15,949 nucleotides of DNA from Verrucomicrobiia bacterium (lineage in GTDB: Bacteria; Verrucomicrobiota; Verrucomicrobiia; Limisphaerales; DTLC01): NCBI GenBank assembly GCA_025061935.1, contig JANWZY010000027.1:1-15949 (forward strand), in the 5' to 3' direction. Under the pieces are notes generated by a model. The model was not told where the DNA came from. It did no database searches and saw only the letters and a list, made by a program, of their open reading frames with translations. Positions 15,312-15,949 of the stretch are shown one piece after another; position 1 is the first letter of the stretch, and each line of letters starts with the position of its first letter. The translations under genes were made by a program, and so were the position numbers.

Positions 15312-15949
15312 CTATTTCTTCTTCGCCGGTTTAGCTGCCCGCTTCTCCTCGATGGCGGCTTGGGCGGCGGCAAGCCGCGCAATCGGCACGCGGAACGGCG
15401 AGCAGCTTACGTAGTTCATACCAACACGATGGCAGAACTTCACGCTGGCCGGGTCGCCGCCGTGCTCACCGCAAATCCCGACCTTCAAATCCGGCCGGGT
15501 CTTGCGCCCGCGCTCGATGCCGATGCGGATCAGCTCGCCCACCCCGTCCTGGTCGAGCGTTTGGAACGGGTCGTCGGACAGTATCTTGTTTTCGAGATAA
15601 TCCGGCAGGAAGCTCCCGATGTCGTCGCGGCTGAAGCCGAAGGTCATTTGGGTCAGGTCGTTTGTGCCGAAGCTGAAGAATTCTGCTGCCTCGGCCATTT
15701 TTTCCGCACGCAGCGCAGCGCGCGGGATTTCGATCATTGTGCCGAACGAGCACGGTAGCTTCTTGAGGCCAAACTTGGCTTTGACCTCGGCCAGCACCTT
15801 GTCGAAGATGGCGCGCTGGTGAATAAGCTCGTTGGCCGCACAGGTGACCGGGATCATGATTTCCGGCTCGGCTTTCTTGCCTTCTTTGATCAGCTCGGCG
15901 GCCGCCTCAAGTATGGCCCGGATCTGCATCTCTGTTATTTCGGGATAGG
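15312..15949 (-). CDS. ppdK: Pyruvate phosphate dikinase, C-terminal part (5' end outside the window)
   Basis: PPDK interconverts pyruvate, ATP and phosphate with PEP, AMP and pyrophosphate in the cytoplasm. The frame is open to the window edge and reads YPEITEMQIRAIL there, a conserved family sequence, so ATG 15929 is not the true start. The visible part is the PEP/pyruvate-binding TIM barrel: EIMIPVTC, FGTMIEIPRAAL, SFGTNDLTQMTFGFSRDD, the catalytic-Cys loop GICGEHGGDP, and VSCSPFRVPIARLAAAQ. The protein ends with a short Lys/Ala/Pro tail, AAKPAKKK, beyond the usual family end. A strong terminator follows. Confidence 0.96.
   Translation of the reverse strand, partial: YPEITEMQIRAILEAAAELIKEGKKAEPEIMIPVTCAANELIHQRAIFDKVLAEVKAKFGLKKLPCSFGTMIEIPRAALRAEKMAEAAEFFSFGTNDLTQMTFGFSRDDIGSFLPDYLENKILSDDPFQTLDQDGVGELIRIGIERGRKTRPDLKVGICGEHGGDPASVKFCHRVGMNYVSCSPFRVPIARLAAAQAAIEEKRAAKPAKKK

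Overview
The window is high-GC bacterial DNA carrying ordinary housekeeping genes, a carbohydrate-use cluster, and an unusually gene-poor stretch of about 2 kb. Several features suggest a Verrucomicrobiota-type genome (Limisphaerales/Pedosphaerales-like): GlnRS rather than only the Glu-tRNA amidotransferase route, a uroporphyrinogen-decarboxylase-like protein beside a GPH sugar symporter and a GH31 enzyme, Lys/Ala/Pro-rich protein tails, and intergenic palindromes reminiscent of repeats I associate with that group. This placement is inference. No rRNA or other phylogenetic marker was compared.

Layout. 1-1077 (+) is the 3' end of a large six-hairpin-type glycosidase. It converges on glnS (1107-2930, -), and upstream of glnS on the same strand lies an M48/Ste24-type membrane metallopeptidase (3051-4336) broken by one frameshift. 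After a 654-nt divergent spacer comes a metal-handling and oxidative-stress pair on +: a Tat-exported Mn/Fe superoxide dismutase (4991-5728) and a ferritin-like/VIT1 fusion membrane transporter (5907-6803), separated by a long imperfect hairpin. Next is a + strand carbohydrate cluster: a UROD-fold protein (7216-8301), a GPH-family cation:sugar symporter starting 2 nt after it (8304-9665), and a GH31 alpha-glycosidase, probably an alpha-xylosidase or alpha-glucosidase (9908-12394). A plausible reading is import of an oligosaccharide or glycoside and its cytoplasmic hydrolysis, with the UROD-like protein in an unknown accessory role.

From 12395 to about 14500 I find no intact gene. The stretch holds many inverted repeats, a decayed ribbon-helix-helix antitoxin remnant on the minus strand (13394-13629) that keeps its ribosome-binding site but has lost its start codon and frame, and a cluster of palindromic repeats (14236-14495). 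Beyond it, on the minus strand, are a small ORF (14975-15160) overlapping a COG1569-type PIN-domain gene that is itself frameshifted, a strong terminator, and the 3' end of ppdK (15312-15949, running off the window). The open frame behind the PIN gene and the ppdK gene both end in nearly the same KPAKKK tail.

I did not find a convincing new multi-gene system. The points most worth a second look are the eroded toxin-antitoxin remnants, the shared Lys-rich 3' ends, the structured 1-kb non-coding stretch behind the GH31 gene, and the long hairpin between sod and the VIT gene. Three genes carry single-base frame disruptions, so residual assembly indels must be ruled out before calling any of them pseudogenes.
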